Of a stretch of DNA of 64,000 nt, positions 49,237 through 58,183 are shown in pieces. The stretch's first letter is position 1; each line of letters begins with the position of its first letter. Under the pieces are notes generated by a model. That model saw only the letters and a program-made list of their open reading frames with translations. It made no database searches and had not been told where the DNA came from. Origin of the DNA: JAGSPQ01 sp038206395 (GTDB taxonomy: Bacteria; Myxococcota; Myxococcia; Myxococcales; Myxococcaceae); the NCBI GenBank assembly GCA_038206395.1, contig JBBRAX010000029.1:24126-88125 (forward strand), written 5' to 3'. A program made the translations under genes and the position numbers.

Positions 49237-50457
49237 ATGCGCGCGATCGTTCACGTGGACATGGACGCCTTCTATGCGTCCGTCGAGCAGCGCGACGACC
49301 CGAAGCTTCGCGGCAAGCCCGTCATCGTCGGCGGCCACCCGACCCGAGGCGTGGTGCTCGCCGCCAGCTACGAGGCGCGGCCCTTTGGCGTGAAGAGCGC
49401 GATTCCGATGTCGCAGGCAGTGCGGCTCGCTCCACATGCGATCGTCGTCTCGCCCCGGCCGCGCGCGTACGCCGACGCGAGCGAAGCGGTGTTCAAAATC
49501 TTCGAGACGGTGACGCCGCAGATCGAGCCGCTGTCGCTCGACGAGGCATTTCTCGACGTCACTGCGTCGGTCACTCTCTTCGGCGCCCCGTCGAAGATCG
49601 CCGCCGACCTTCGCGCCCGCATCGCCCGCGACGTCGGGCTCAACGCCTCGGCCGGCATCGCAGAGGTGAAGTACGTCGCCAAGGTGGCCTCGGACTTCGC
49701 GAAGCCCAACGGGCAGTTCGAGGTGCCACCGGGCACCGCGCGCGAGTTCCTGGCACCCCTGCCCGTCTCGCGGCTGTGGGGCGTCGGCCCGCGCACCGAA
49801 GAGCAGCTGCGCGTCTTGGGTCTCAAGACCATCGGCGATCTCGCCACCCGAGATCGGCGGTGGCTCGAGCTCAAGCTCGGCAGCAGCGCGCAGCACTTCT
49901 GGGAGCTCTCGCAGGGCATCGACGATCGCCCCGTCATCTCTGACCGCGAAGCGAAGAGCATCGGCGCGCAAGACACCTTCGACGAAGACGTCCGCGGCGA
50001 AGAAGCGCTGCTGCCCCACCTTCACTCGCAGGCGCTGCGCGTCGGCCGCCGCATGCGCCGCGCGGGAGTGAAAGCGCGCGTCGTGCAGCTTTCGGTGAAG
50101 TACTCGGACTTCACGTCGATCACCCGCCGCCACACGATGGCCGCGGCGACGGACGACGGCCAGACGCTGTACCGCGAGGCGTCGGCGCTGCTCTCAAAGG
50201 TCGACCTCGGCCGGAAGATTCGGCTCACGGGCGTCAGCGCCCACCTCTTCGACCACAAAGGAAGCCAGCTGGGGCTCTTCGCTGCCGTGGGCCCATCGAG
50301 GTCCGACAAGCTCAACGCCGCGCTCGACAAGATTGCGTCGAAGTTCGGCGGCGCGAGCATCGTGCCGGCCGACTTGAAAGACAGCGCGCCCGATGACGAG
50401 GGCGACGAGTACCGCCGCCAGATGGGTGCCCGCCGCGGCGACGTGCGGCGGGAGTGA
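49237..50457 (+). CDS. dinB: DNA polymerase IV (Y-family)
   Basis: A 406-residue translesion polymerase. Catalytic acidic residues lie in HVDMDAFYASVEQ (D8) and SLDEAFLDVT, and the palm/finger motif is VVLAASYEARPFGVKSAMP-like (reads AIPMSQAVRL). The helix-hairpin-helix thumb VSRLWGVGPRTEEQLRVLGL and the little-finger domain (VQLSVKYSDFTSITRR) follow. No clear beta-clamp motif QLxLF is seen at the C-terminus, though SQLGLFAAV at about residue 345 could serve. No LexA box was identified. The ATG at 49237 begins the homology. Confidence 0.94.
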   Translation: MRAIVHVDMDAFYASVEQRDDPKLRGKPVIVGGHPTRGVVLAASYEARPFGVKSAIPMSQAVRLAPHAIVVSPRPRAYADASEAVFKIFETVTPQIEPLSLDEAFLDVTASVTLFGAPSKIAADLRARIARDVGLNASAGIAEVKYVAKVASDFAKPNGQFEVPPGTAREFLAPLPVSRLWGVGPRTEEQLRVLGLKTIGDLATRDRRWLELKLGSSAQHFWELSQGIDDRPVISDREAKSIGAQDTFDEDVRGEEALLPHLHSQALRVGRRMRRAGVKARVVQLSVKYSDFTSITRRHTMAAATDDGQTLYREASALLSKVDLGRKIRLTGVSAHLFDHKGSQLGLFAAVGPSRSDKLNAALDKIASKFGGASIVPADLKDSAPDDEGDEYRRQMGARRGDVRRE

Positions 50458-50463
50458 TTCGAA

Positions 50464-51942
50464 TCAGACCGGCTGCGGCGTCGGCGGAGCGTTCGGGCCC
50501 TCTGCGCCCTTCGGCCCACCTTTGCGGCGGCGACGGCGGCGCTTCTTCCCACCCGCCAAGGCCGGCGCATCCGTCGAGGGAGCAGGGGCAGCGCCCGTCT
50601 TCCACTGCACCAGCTCGTCGCGGAACTCGTCGGTCGCTTCGACCCAGACCTCGAAGACCTTCAACGCCTCGTTGAACAGCGGGTGCTTGCGGAAGCTCAT
50701 CAAGCCGCCGCGGCGCCGGCGCTGACCCGACAGGGTGCGCTGCGCGATCAGGATCATCCGGCAACGTTCAGCGATGCGGCGCGGGAGGCGCGCGGTGCGA
50801 ACGAGCTCCTGCAGCAGCAGCTCAATCGCCTGCGCCACGCTGGGCCGGGCATCGGTCGCCGCGTCCGACTCGGGCTCGTCGAGCGCGACGGGCAGCAGCA
50901 GCGCGGCCAACAACATCGAGTCTTCGAAGGGCGCGCCCGAACTCACCAGCGCGTCCAACGCCTCGGCGAAGCCCCAGTACGCGTCCTGGCCTTCGGCGTC
51001 TTGTTCCTTCAGCCAGTTGTCCAGCGGCGGCAGCAGCACTTTGAGCGCATCGAGCGCGCGCAGCAGCTTCAGGCTGGGGGCCGAGACGCCACCGCGAATC
51101 AGCCGAAAGGTCTCTTCGAGCAACCGGGGCGCCGAGCAGCGCGACAGGTCTTCCACCGCCGCTTCCATTGCCGCATACGTGCGCGACTCGATGTCGAAGT
51201 TGAGCTTGCAGGCGAAGCGGATGCCGCGCAGCAGGCGCACGGGGTCTTCGCGCATGCGAATTTCCGGGTCACCGATGGTGCGGATCTCACGCAGGCCCAG
51301 GTCGCGAAGGCCGCGAACGTGGTCGATCACCTTGCCGGCGCCGGGGTCGTAGAAGAGCCCGTTGATGGTGAAGTCGCGGCGGCGCGCGTCTTCGATCGCG
51401 GTGCCGAACACGTTGTCTTCGTCGATGAAGTGGTCGAGCTGCTTCTTCTCGGGAGGAGGAGCGGCGAAAGCCAGCGGCGCCGGCAAGTCTTCCAGCGGCA
51501 CTTCCGCTTCGGGGTCGGGCTCGGGCTCGGGCGGCGCGGCGACGACGGGCTCTCCGGACGCTTCGGCCACCCCTTCGACGTCCATCGCGACTGCCGTCTC
51601 TTCGGGCGTGGTGATGGGCGAGGCGCGAAAGGTCGAGACCTCGAGAATCTTGCCGCCCTTGAAATAGACGTGGGCGAGGCGGAACCTTCGGCCGATCAAC
51701 CGGCTGTTGCGGAAGAGGTCGCGCACCTGGTTCGGGGTGGCGCTGGTCGCGATGTCGAAGTCCTTCGGAGAACGGTCGACCAGCAGGTCGCGCACGCAGC
51801 CACCGACCAGGTAGGCCTCGTAGCCGTGTTGCCGCAGTCGAAGGACGACCCGCACCGCGTCGGCGTCGAGACGCGCCGGGTCGATTTGGGGGGCGCTTTG
51901 CGCCTCGGGACTGTGGTCGGGTGTTGCGTCTTGGTTTTGCAT
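50464..51942 (-). CDS. pcnB: Poly(A) polymerase / polynucleotide adenylyltransferase
   Basis: A 492-residue class II nucleotidyltransferase. The head motif is LVGGCVRDLLVDRSPKDFDIAT, with the GG…R and DxD metal Asps. RRRDFTINGLFYDP and the arginine-rich REDPVRLLRGIRFACKL are typical of PcnB/CCA enzymes. A Pro/Glu-rich insert of ~60 residues (about 120-185, VVAAPPEPEPDPEAEVPLED) splits the head domain after EVSTFRASP. The basic tail (GGKKRRRRRRKGGPKG) resembles that of PcnB. CCA-adding activity cannot be excluded, but the tail and the insert favour poly(A) polymerase. Confidence 0.9.
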   Translation of the reverse strand: MQNQDATPDHSPEAQSAPQIDPARLDADAVRVVLRLRQHGYEAYLVGGCVRDLLVDRSPKDFDIATSATPNQVRDLFRNSRLIGRRFRLAHVYFKGGKILEVSTFRASPITTPEETAVAMDVEGVAEASGEPVVAAPPEPEPDPEAEVPLEDLPAPLAFAAPPPEKKQLDHFIDEDNVFGTAIEDARRRDFTINGLFYDPGAGKVIDHVRGLRDLGLREIRTIGDPEIRMREDPVRLLRGIRFACKLNFDIESRTYAAMEAAVEDLSRCSAPRLLEETFRLIRGGVSAPSLKLLRALDALKVLLPPLDNWLKEQDAEGQDAYWGFAEALDALVSSGAPFEDSMLLAALLLPVALDEPESDAATDARPSVAQAIELLLQELVRTARLPRRIAERCRMILIAQRTLSGQRRRRGGLMSFRKHPLFNEALKVFEVWVEATDEFRDELVQWKTGAAPAPSTDAPALAGGKKRRRRRRKGGPKGAEGPNAPPTPQPV

Positions 51943-51962
51943 CGCGGGGGTTCCTATCTCAG

Positions 51963-52997
51963 TCAGCGCTTCTTCGCTTTCTTGTCTCGCGGGCGCGCAT
52001 CGTCGATCAACGAGAGGTAGTCGACGTCGCGGGCCTCGGGAGGCGCAGGCGTCGCGCCGAGCGCGGCGATGCGCTTGGTGAAGGCCGCCAGAATGTCCGG
52101 CACCGGCCGCACGGAATTGAAGAGCGCCTGCGGCCCCGACAGCGCTTCCGTCAACGCGTGCGCGACCTCGGCCATCGGCAGCCCGCGGCGCATCAAGTCT
52201 TGAAACGAGTTCGACAGGGTCAGCAGGTTGTACCCAGCGGTCTGAATCATCTCGACCGAGATCTTCGCCACCTGAGTGGCGGTGAGGTGCTTGTCGGCCA
52301 TGAGCACCAGCGCCGCCTGGAAGTAGTTGAAGATGGGGACGACGCGCGGGCCGTACTTGCTGAAGAAGGCGGGCGGCGTGAGGCGATCTAAGTTGATGAA
52401 GATGCGCTGCACCGCGTCGGCCTGCGGAATCTTTTCCCACTGCCGCATGATGCGCGTGATGTCGTCTGGGTAGACCTCGGACGCCTCGAGCACGCGGTGC
52501 ACCACGGGCTCGTTCACCCGGCGCGCCACCATGTCGGCGTACAGCGAGTAGATGAAGGCGTCGGCTTCCGCGTCATCGCCGAACAACACCTCAGTGCTTG
52601 CCGCCGGCGCACGCGCCCGCGACTCGAGCAGCACCGGCAGCTTGTACCCGACCTGCCCGCGCAAGGCCTTGAACCGGCCGCGCAGCAGGTTGCTCACGTT
52701 GTCCTTGAGCACCAGCTCGTCGAACTCGACGCCGTCGAGCTTCAGCTTTTCCGACAGCACCGCGCGCATCTGGGTCGGGCTGCCCGAGACGATGCACAGC
52801 CGCGAGTCGCCGCGCGCCTTCAGCTCACGAATCAGCGCGGCCGCGCCGGGCACTGCTTTCTTCTCGGTCGCCTTCTGCAGCGCGGTGCGCACCAGCTGCC
52901 GCAACGAATCAAAATCCGTCTGCAGGTAGGTCTTGTCGAGATCCCACCGGTAGATGCGGCTGGGAGGTACGGGGTCGATGCGGTCGACGAGACTCAC
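51963..52997 (-). CDS. HAD-like phosphatase-domain protein (App1/DUF2183-like)
   Basis: A 344-residue protein. The N-terminal HAD-type motif I is RIYRWDLDKTYLQTDFDSL (DxDxT), motif II is CIVSGSPTQM, and GDDAEADAFIYSLYADM supplies the acidic motif. This order resembles the App1/DUF2183 phosphatidate phosphatase-like family. The C-terminal ~150 residues are helical and unrecognised. GTG 52997 overlaps the plsX stop (GTGA). Coupling to plsX fits a phospholipid role, but the substrate is inferred. Confidence 0.72.
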   Translation of the reverse strand: MSLVDRIDPVPPSRIYRWDLDKTYLQTDFDSLRQLVRTALQKATEKKAVPGAAALIRELKARGDSRLCIVSGSPTQMRAVLSEKLKLDGVEFDELVLKDNVSNLLRGRFKALRGQVGYKLPVLLESRARAPAASTEVLFGDDAEADAFIYSLYADMVARRVNEPVVHRVLEASEVYPDDITRIMRQWEKIPQADAVQRIFINLDRLTPPAFFSKYGPRVVPIFNYFQAALVLMADKHLTATQVAKISVEMIQTAGYNLLTLSNSFQDLMRRGLPMAEVAHALTEALSGPQALFNSVRPVPDILAAFTKRIAALGATPAPPEARDVDYLSLIDDARPRDKKAKKR

Positions 52998-54067
52998 GAG
53001 GCCTTCAGACCTTCCTGAATCGATCGCGCGAGGTCGTTGGCCACGGCCTTCGCCGCGACTTTCCCGGCGTTCATGATCGCGCGCGACTTCGACTTGCCGT
53101 GCGCCTTGATGAAGATGCGATCGAACCCGAGAATCGGAGCGCCGCCGTACTGTTCCCAGTCGGTGACTTCCTTGATCCGCTCGAAGCCGCCCGACAGCAT
53201 CGCGAGCCCGGCGCGCCACAGCAGCTTCTCTTTGTAGGCGTACTTCGCCAGCGCCATCACCGTCTCGTGCACGCCCTCGAGCATCTTGAGGCAGACGTTG
53301 CCGACGAAGCCGTCGCACACCACCACGTCGGCGGTGCCCTTGGGGATGTCGACCCCTTCGACGTTGCCGATGAAGCGAAGGCCGGTGACGTGCTGCAGCC
53401 GCGCGTTCGCTTCGACGACGCGGGGCGGGCCCTTCTGCGCCTCGGTGCCGTTGCTCAAGAGGGCGACCGACGGGTTCAGGTTGCGCGAGATGATGCGCGA
53501 GTAGGCGGCGCCCATGATGGCGAAGGCGACCAGGTCATCGGCGCTGGCGTCGACGGTCGCTCCGACGTCGAGGATGAGCGAGAACGGGTCGTCCTTCTCT
53601 CCGTGCGGGCTCTGCGTCGGGTAGACGGTGGCCAGCGCCGCCCGCTTCACGCCGGGAATCAGCTTGAAGGTCCGCGCGCACGCCAGCACGCCCGCGCCGG
53701 TGTTACCGGCCGAGACCAGCGCTTCTGCTTCACCGGCCGCCACCAGCTGAGCGGCGACCAGCACCGACGCATCGCGCTTCTCGTCGAGCGCGGCGGCCGG
53801 CTTCTCGTGCATCGCGACGAACTGCGCCGCGTGGTGCACCACCACCCTCTCGGCGTTGTGGCGAATGCTGCGCAGCGCGTGATCAATGAGGCTGCGATCG
53901 CCGACGAACAGGGCGTGGATGTGCGGGGTGTCCAGCGTCAGCTGCGCCGCGCCCCGAATGATTTCTTCGGGCCCGTGGTCCGACCCCATCACGTCGAAGG
54001 CGATGGTCACCGGCCGAACCGGCTTGTCAGGTGCCGCTGGTGTCTGGGCAGCCCGTTCTTTCTTCAC
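52994..54067 (-). CDS. plsX: Phosphate acyltransferase PlsX
   Basis: Converts acyl-ACP to acyl-phosphate for phospholipid initiation. The 357-residue protein has IAFDVMGSDHGPEEIIRGA, LVSAGNTGAGVLACARTF, LILDVGATVDAS, ALLSNGTEAQKG and DVVVCDGFVGNVCLKMLEG, all typical. The N-terminal ~20 residues are an unusual Lys/Pro-rich extension. GTG 54067 overlaps the gltC-like stop. In many bacteria plsX pairs with rpmF/fabH; here it follows gliding genes. Confidence 0.94.
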   Translation of the reverse strand: MKKERAAQTPAAPDKPVRPVTIAFDVMGSDHGPEEIIRGAAQLTLDTPHIHALFVGDRSLIDHALRSIRHNAERVVVHHAAQFVAMHEKPAAALDEKRDASVLVAAQLVAAGEAEALVSAGNTGAGVLACARTFKLIPGVKRAALATVYPTQSPHGEKDDPFSLILDVGATVDASADDLVAFAIMGAAYSRIISRNLNPSVALLSNGTEAQKGPPRVVEANARLQHVTGLRFIGNVEGVDIPKGTADVVVCDGFVGNVCLKMLEGVHETVMALAKYAYKEKLLWRAGLAMLSGGFERIKEVTDWEQYGGAPILGFDRIFIKAHGKSKSRAIMNAGKVAAKAVANDLARSIQEGLKAS

Positions 54068-55923
54068 GGGGCCGCGGCCGTCTCGCGCTGCGAGGCAGGC
54101 GTCTCTTTCTCGACGCAGCTCTTGGTCAGCGTGTACTGGTAGGTGCCGAGCTCGTCGCGCCAGTACTCGCCCACGTACGGCCAGTAGAGGTGGTCGTCGC
54201 TCACCGCGACGCTGTACGCGACCTTCTTCACGATCTCGGTGCGCTTCCCTTCGGGCCCCAGCTGGGTCTCGAGGAAGTCCTTTTCCTTCGCGTTGGTCTC
54301 GAACTTGATGCGCAGGCCGTTGGCGCGAAGCGTCTTGAGGGCGCCGAGCTCGAACTCGAGCTTGCTCTTCGCCATCACGCCGGCCGTCTTGGTCAGCTCG
54401 ACGCGCTGGTTCTTGAGGCCTTCGATCAGCGTCTTGGCGAGGTTGCTGAACTTGAACGCGTCGGGCTTCGCGCCGAAGGAATCGATCTCGCCTTCGAGCT
54501 CGGTGATCGAGTCAGACGTCTTCTTCAAGTCCTTGTCGGTCAGCGCCAGCTTCAAGATGCGCTCGAGCAATTCATCGGTGCCCTGCTTCACCACGCCTTC
54601 CTTGTTCTTCTTCTGAATGCCCGCGAGCACGTCGAAGTAGGCGGCGGCGTCCATGTCCTTGTCGACCAGGGCCGACAGCTCTTCCTGCACCGGGCCGTAG
54701 ATCCGTTCGAAGTCTTCGATGATCGACAGCGACTCGCGGTATCGGCAGTTCTCGTAATAGATGACGGCCTTGAGAATCAGCGCCTCGGGAAAGTACTCGT
54801 CGCGGAAGAACGGCGACGCGAGCGTGATCAGGTTGCCCAGCGACTGTTCGTACTGGCCGATTCGGTAGTTCGCCCAGCTGCCTTCGAAGAGCGCCTCGAG
54901 CCATTGGGTGTTCCCGCGCTCGACCTTGTTGAAATAGAAGATCGCGTAGCGGTTCTGGCGCGCGCCGTAGTGCGTGCGGCCCAGCTGCATGAACGCCAGC
55001 TCGCGAAGCGCCTGCTGCGCCCGCACCTCGGCGGTGATCGGCCCCGGCGGCACGCGCGTGACGCGAATCACTTCCTTCATCGACTCGAGCGCGCTCTCGG
55101 GCTTGTTCTCGCGGAAGTAGGCGAGGCCTTCGAGGTACTTCGCCTTTGGGTAGAAGACGTCGCCCTTCGGGATCATCAGAATCAGGCGCTTCACTTCGTC
55201 GAAGCTCTTGTTCGCTTCACCCGTCTGCTCGACCTCGTCCAGCGCCTTGCCGCGCACGAAGTGGTAGCGCGCCAGCAGGTAACGGAACTCGTTGCGGAAG
55301 CGTTCGGGGAACTCGAAGTTCGAGTACTTCGCGATCTCGTTGAGCACCACCTGCTCGTTCACCGTCTTGCGGCTGATGAAGAACAGCCACTCGAGCGAGC
55401 TCTTGAAGAACTTGGTCTGCGGCCCACGCGCGAGGATCGCTGAGAACTGGCCGAGGCTCGAGTGGAACATGCCCATGCGGTAGAGGCTCTTCGCCAGCAG
55501 GTACTGCGCTTCGACGGCGAGCGCCGCGAACTTCGGGTCGTTCATCAAGTCCGACGACGTCATCGCCGCCAGCTCGTACTTTTCTTCCTTGAACTGGGCC
55601 GCCGCCACGTCCAGCTTCTGCCGGTCGCCCGACTTGCCGCTGACGTCCACCGCCTCGAAGCTCATCGTCGGAGCTGCCTTCGGATCCTTCTTCTCTGGCT
55701 TCGCGTCTGCCTTCGGCTCGGGCTGGCTCAGGTCCAGGCCGCCTTCGGGCATCGGCACCGCGTCCTTGTCTTCTTCCTTCTTCTCGTCCTTCTTTCCGGT
55801 GGCCTTCTTCTTCTTCTTCTTGCTACCGAGATCGAGGCCTTCGAAGTTCATCTGGGCATGCGCGACCAGAGGGCTTGCGAAAGCCAGCAGGGTTCCGACC
55901 ACCAAAGCGCGTTGGAATTTCAT
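54064..55923 (-). CDS. Periplasmic TPR-like gliding motility protein, GltC-like
   Basis: A 619-residue exported protein (MKFQRALVVGTLLAFASPLVAHAQ). The mature N-terminus begins MNFEGLDLGSKKKKKK, then a charged linker, then helical repeats from ~100 to 450 (KLDVAAAQFKEEKYELAAM, FEGSWANYRIGQYEQSLGNL) typical of TPR/Sel1-like scaffolds. With the two barrel genes upstream it matches the GltA/B/C set of the Myxococcus adventurous gliding machinery. ATG 55923 is preferred because AGGGTGA lies five bases upstream; GTG 55932 has no such site. Gene identity rests on order and features. Confidence 0.75.
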   Translation of the reverse strand: MKFQRALVVGTLLAFASPLVAHAQMNFEGLDLGSKKKKKKATGKKDEKKEEDKDAVPMPEGGLDLSQPEPKADAKPEKKDPKAAPTMSFEAVDVSGKSGDRQKLDVAAAQFKEEKYELAAMTSSDLMNDPKFAALAVEAQYLLAKSLYRMGMFHSSLGQFSAILARGPQTKFFKSSLEWLFFISRKTVNEQVVLNEIAKYSNFEFPERFRNEFRYLLARYHFVRGKALDEVEQTGEANKSFDEVKRLILMIPKGDVFYPKAKYLEGLAYFRENKPESALESMKEVIRVTRVPPGPITAEVRAQQALRELAFMQLGRTHYGARQNRYAIFYFNKVERGNTQWLEALFEGSWANYRIGQYEQSLGNLITLASPFFRDEYFPEALILKAVIYYENCRYRESLSIIEDFERIYGPVQEELSALVDKDMDAAAYFDVLAGIQKKNKEGVVKQGTDELLERILKLALTDKDLKKTSDSITELEGEIDSFGAKPDAFKFSNLAKTLIEGLKNQRVELTKTAGVMAKSKLEFELGALKTLRANGLRIKFETNAKEKDFLETQLGPEGKRTEIVKKVAYSVAVSDDHLYWPYVGEYWRDELGTYQYTLTKSCVEKETPASQRETAAAP

Positions 55924-55928
55924 CACGG

Positions 55929-56687
55929 TCACCCTGGATCGAAGCCGAACGGGAAGAAGATGCTCACGCCGAGCTCGCCCATCAGCTGATTGCGAAAGCT
56001 CGACTTGGCCAGCAGCTCGTCCGTGGCGGGGAAGCTCTCGTAATAGAGAAGGTCACGCAGCTCGAGCCGCACGCAGAGGAACTTGTTGATGAAGAACCGG
56101 CCACCGACCGCGATGTTGCCGCCGGCGGTGGGCGTGTTCTGCGGGCCGTACATGAAGAACGACGGGCCGAGCCCCAGGTACATGTTGAACTCGAGGAACT
56201 TCTCGGCGACGAGGCCGATTTTTCCGTAGATCGGCGACCACTGCAGCTCGAGGCCGGCGTTGACACCCATCTGGCCGAAGGCAGCGTTGCTGGTCAGCTC
56301 GCCCTGCGTCGGCGGGCGGCAGCCGCGCTCGCCCATCGTGCCAGTGGTGCAGATCTGCGCCGCGCCCGACACCACCGAGATGCTGTAGCCACCGCGCAGG
56401 CCCAGCGCGAGGTTCTCGTTGAAGTGGTAGGTGAGCGCCAGCGTCGGCGTGTACTTCGAATAGAAGGCGTCCTTGATCGAGATGCCCAGCGCCGGGCTCA
56501 CTTCGAACCGGCCGGCCATCAGGAACTGGTGACCTGACACGGGTCGAACGCGCTCCCGCAGCGGGCCCGCCGCGTCCTTGTCGGCTTCCGACACGTCGCC
56601 TGCTTCTTCTTCTGACTTCGCCTGCGCCAGCGCTGCCACCGGCAGCAGCGCGAGCAGCAGCGAGACCTTCAGCAGCTCGCGCATCAT
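55929..56687 (-). CDS. Outer-membrane beta-barrel protein, GltB/GltA-like
   Basis: A 252-residue exported barrel (MMRELLKVSLLLALLPVAALAQ). The strands are amphipathic (GHQFLMAGRFEVSPALGISIKDAFYSKYTPTLALTYHFNENLALGLRGGYSI), ending GVSIFFPFGFDPG. The opening matches the OMP_myx_plus type of myxobacterial barrels. It overlaps the preceding gene by four bases and precedes the GltC-like gene. In Myxococcus, GltA and GltB are gliding barrels; which of the two this represents cannot be decided here. Confidence 0.72.
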   Translation of the reverse strand: MMRELLKVSLLLALLPVAALAQAKSEEEAGDVSEADKDAAGPLRERVRPVSGHQFLMAGRFEVSPALGISIKDAFYSKYTPTLALTYHFNENLALGLRGGYSISVVSGAAQICTTGTMGERGCRPPTQGELTSNAAFGQMGVNAGLELQWSPIYGKIGLVAEKFLEFNMYLGLGPSFFMYGPQNTPTAGGNIAVGGRFFINKFLCVRLELRDLLYYESFPATDELLAKSSFRNQLMGELGVSIFFPFGFDPG

Positions 56688-57502
56688 TCATCCTCCCGGT
56701 ACGTCGACTTGAAGGGGAGGAACAGCGAAAAGCCGACGTAGAAGGCCATCATGTTCTGGGTGCCACCCTTGGAGGTGAGAACCGGCACGTCGAGGTAGGT
56801 GGTGTTGATCAACGCCACGTTGATCGCGAGGAAGTCTTTGGCGACGAAGCGGATGCCGAGGCCCAGGTCGGCTGCGGGCTTGACCGTGCGGTCGGGGTTG
56901 TCGGTCGTGGGTACGCTGGTCTGGCGGGTGTAGACGATGCCCATCCCGCCCAGCACGTAGGCGTCGAGGTGGAGAATCGAGTTGAAGAAAGAGACCTTGC
57001 CGTAGAACGGGCTCCACTCGAAGTTGCCCATCACCGACCAGGTGGGCTCTGAGAAGAAGATGCGCGACTGGAAGACGCTCTTGGCGACCTTCACGTCATC
57101 CGACGGGAGCACCATCATGTACGAGCCGCGCACCGAGATCGCGAGGCTGTCGGCCGGGTAGAAGGCGGCGCGAATCGCTCCGCCGAGCTTGGTGTAATAG
57201 GGGTCGTTGATCGACACCATGAAGTAGGGGGCGATCTCGAGCCGCTTCCGCTTCAGGTAGAGCTTTCGCTGCACGCTCTTCACCCGATCTTCCTGGGTGA
57301 TGTCGCGCTCGACGGCCGGCCCGTCGTCCTTCGGCTTCACCGGCGCACGCACGGGCGCAGCTTTCGCTGGCTCGGGCTTCTTTTCGGCCGGCTTCTCTTC
57401 TGGCTTTTTCTCGTCTGTCAGATCGAGGCCTTCGAATTCGTTCTGAGCGAACGCGACCGAGCCCCAGAGGAGCAGGATCGCCAACGGCAGTTTACGGATC
57501 AA
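56684..57502 (-). CDS. Outer-membrane beta-barrel protein, GltA/GltB-like
   Basis: A 272-residue barrel. The TTG at 57502 gives a clean signal peptide (MIRKLPLAILLLWGSVAFAQ) with GTGGAG seven bases upstream; the TTG at 57532 has no comparable site. The mature N-terminus begins NEFEGLDLTDEKK, sharing the FEGLDL motif with the GltC-like protein. A Lys/Pro/Ala linker follows, then the barrel (KRLEIAPYFMVSINDPYYTKLGGAIRAAFY … AFYVGFSLFLPFKSTY). It heads the glt operon and has a good candidate promoter at 57568-57596. Confidence 0.73.
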   Translation of the reverse strand: MIRKLPLAILLLWGSVAFAQNEFEGLDLTDEKKPEEKPAEKKPEPAKAAPVRAPVKPKDDGPAVERDITQEDRVKSVQRKLYLKRKRLEIAPYFMVSINDPYYTKLGGAIRAAFYPADSLAISVRGSYMMVLPSDDVKVAKSVFQSRIFFSEPTWSVMGNFEWSPFYGKVSFFNSILHLDAYVLGGMGIVYTRQTSVPTTDNPDRTVKPAADLGLGIRFVAKDFLAINVALINTTYLDVPVLTSKGGTQNMMAFYVGFSLFLPFKSTYREDE

Positions 57503-57567
57503 ATGGTGTCTCCACGTCTCAGCCCGCCGCAAAACAACCCGACAGACCCCTTTGGAAAAGTGGGCGG

Positions 57568-57596
57568 ACTCTAGCGGCGGGTTTTTAACCCTTCAA
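57568..57596 (-). promoter_or_regulatory. Candidate sigma70 promoter of the glt-like operon
   Basis: Read on the minus strand: TTGAAG, 17 bases, TAGAGT (4/6 matches to each hexamer, optimal spacing). It would start transcription about 55-60 bases before the TTG at 57502. It lies in the divergent gap shared with the CglC-like gene. A small palindrome GGGTTTTTAACCC overlaps the spacer and may be an operator. Confidence 0.45.
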
Positions 57597-57670
57597 CAAT
57601 GCTCTGCCTCATGGTGGTAGGTTCTCGCGGCTTCGCCAGAAGGGGTCGCTTGTCCAAAGATTCGGTGCCC

Positions 57671-58171
57671 ATGTTCATTCGCTCGCTCATCGTCCTCGCT
57701 GTCGTCGCTGTCGCCGCTGGCTGCAAGCCGCCTACGGATCTCGGGCAGCAGTGCCGTCTGGTGAAGAAGAACCCCGATGGCGGGCGCGCGCTCATCATTC
57801 AGGAAAACGAGATCAAGACCGCGGCCAACAAGGACTTCGTCTCTTTCGGGTCCACCGACTGCGAGAACCTGGTCTGCGTGCGCGACTCGGCCTTCGTCGC
57901 CGACGCCGGGATGCTGCTCGCCGACGGTGGGCTGCCCGACCGTGATGGTGGCGCCCTGGGCTATTGCTCGAACAGCTGCGAGGTCGGCAGCGTCTGCGGC
58001 GCAGCGGATCCTGCTGATGACAACGACTCGAGGCGGCGCCTCAACTGCCGCGCCCTGCTGCTCGACACCGTCACGCTGCAACAGCTCTGCAAGCAGGGCA
58101 AGTGTCTGCAGGGCAACCTCACCTCTCCGTACTTCTGTGCCCGCGGCGCGATTCCCGACGCCGGAACCTGA
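57671..58171 (+). CDS. Cysteine-rich gliding-motility lipoprotein, CglC-like
   Basis: A 166-residue lipoprotein (MFIRSLIVLAVVAVAAGC, lipobox AAGC). The mature domain has about ten cysteines (LGQQCRLVKK, CENLVCVRDSAF, CSNSCEVGSVCGA, LQQLCKQGKCLQG). It is divergent from the gltA-gltB-gltC-like operon, in line with CglC/GltK, the outer-membrane lipoprotein of Myxococcus gliding. The name is assigned on context and Cys content and should be tested. ATG 57671 begins the signal peptide; the upstream extension is unsupported. Confidence 0.65.
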   Translation: MFIRSLIVLAVVAVAAGCKPPTDLGQQCRLVKKNPDGGRALIIQENEIKTAANKDFVSFGSTDCENLVCVRDSAFVADAGMLLADGGLPDRDGGALGYCSNSCEVGSVCGAADPADDNDSRRRLNCRALLLDTVTLQQLCKQGKCLQGNLTSPYFCARGAIPDAGT

Positions 58172-58183
58172 AGCAGCTGCCGT

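Noticed and set aside
57503..57532. TTG at 57532 as gltA-like start
   Set aside because: It has no Shine-Dalgarno, whereas TTG 57502 has GTGGAG at proper spacing and yields a clean signal peptide.
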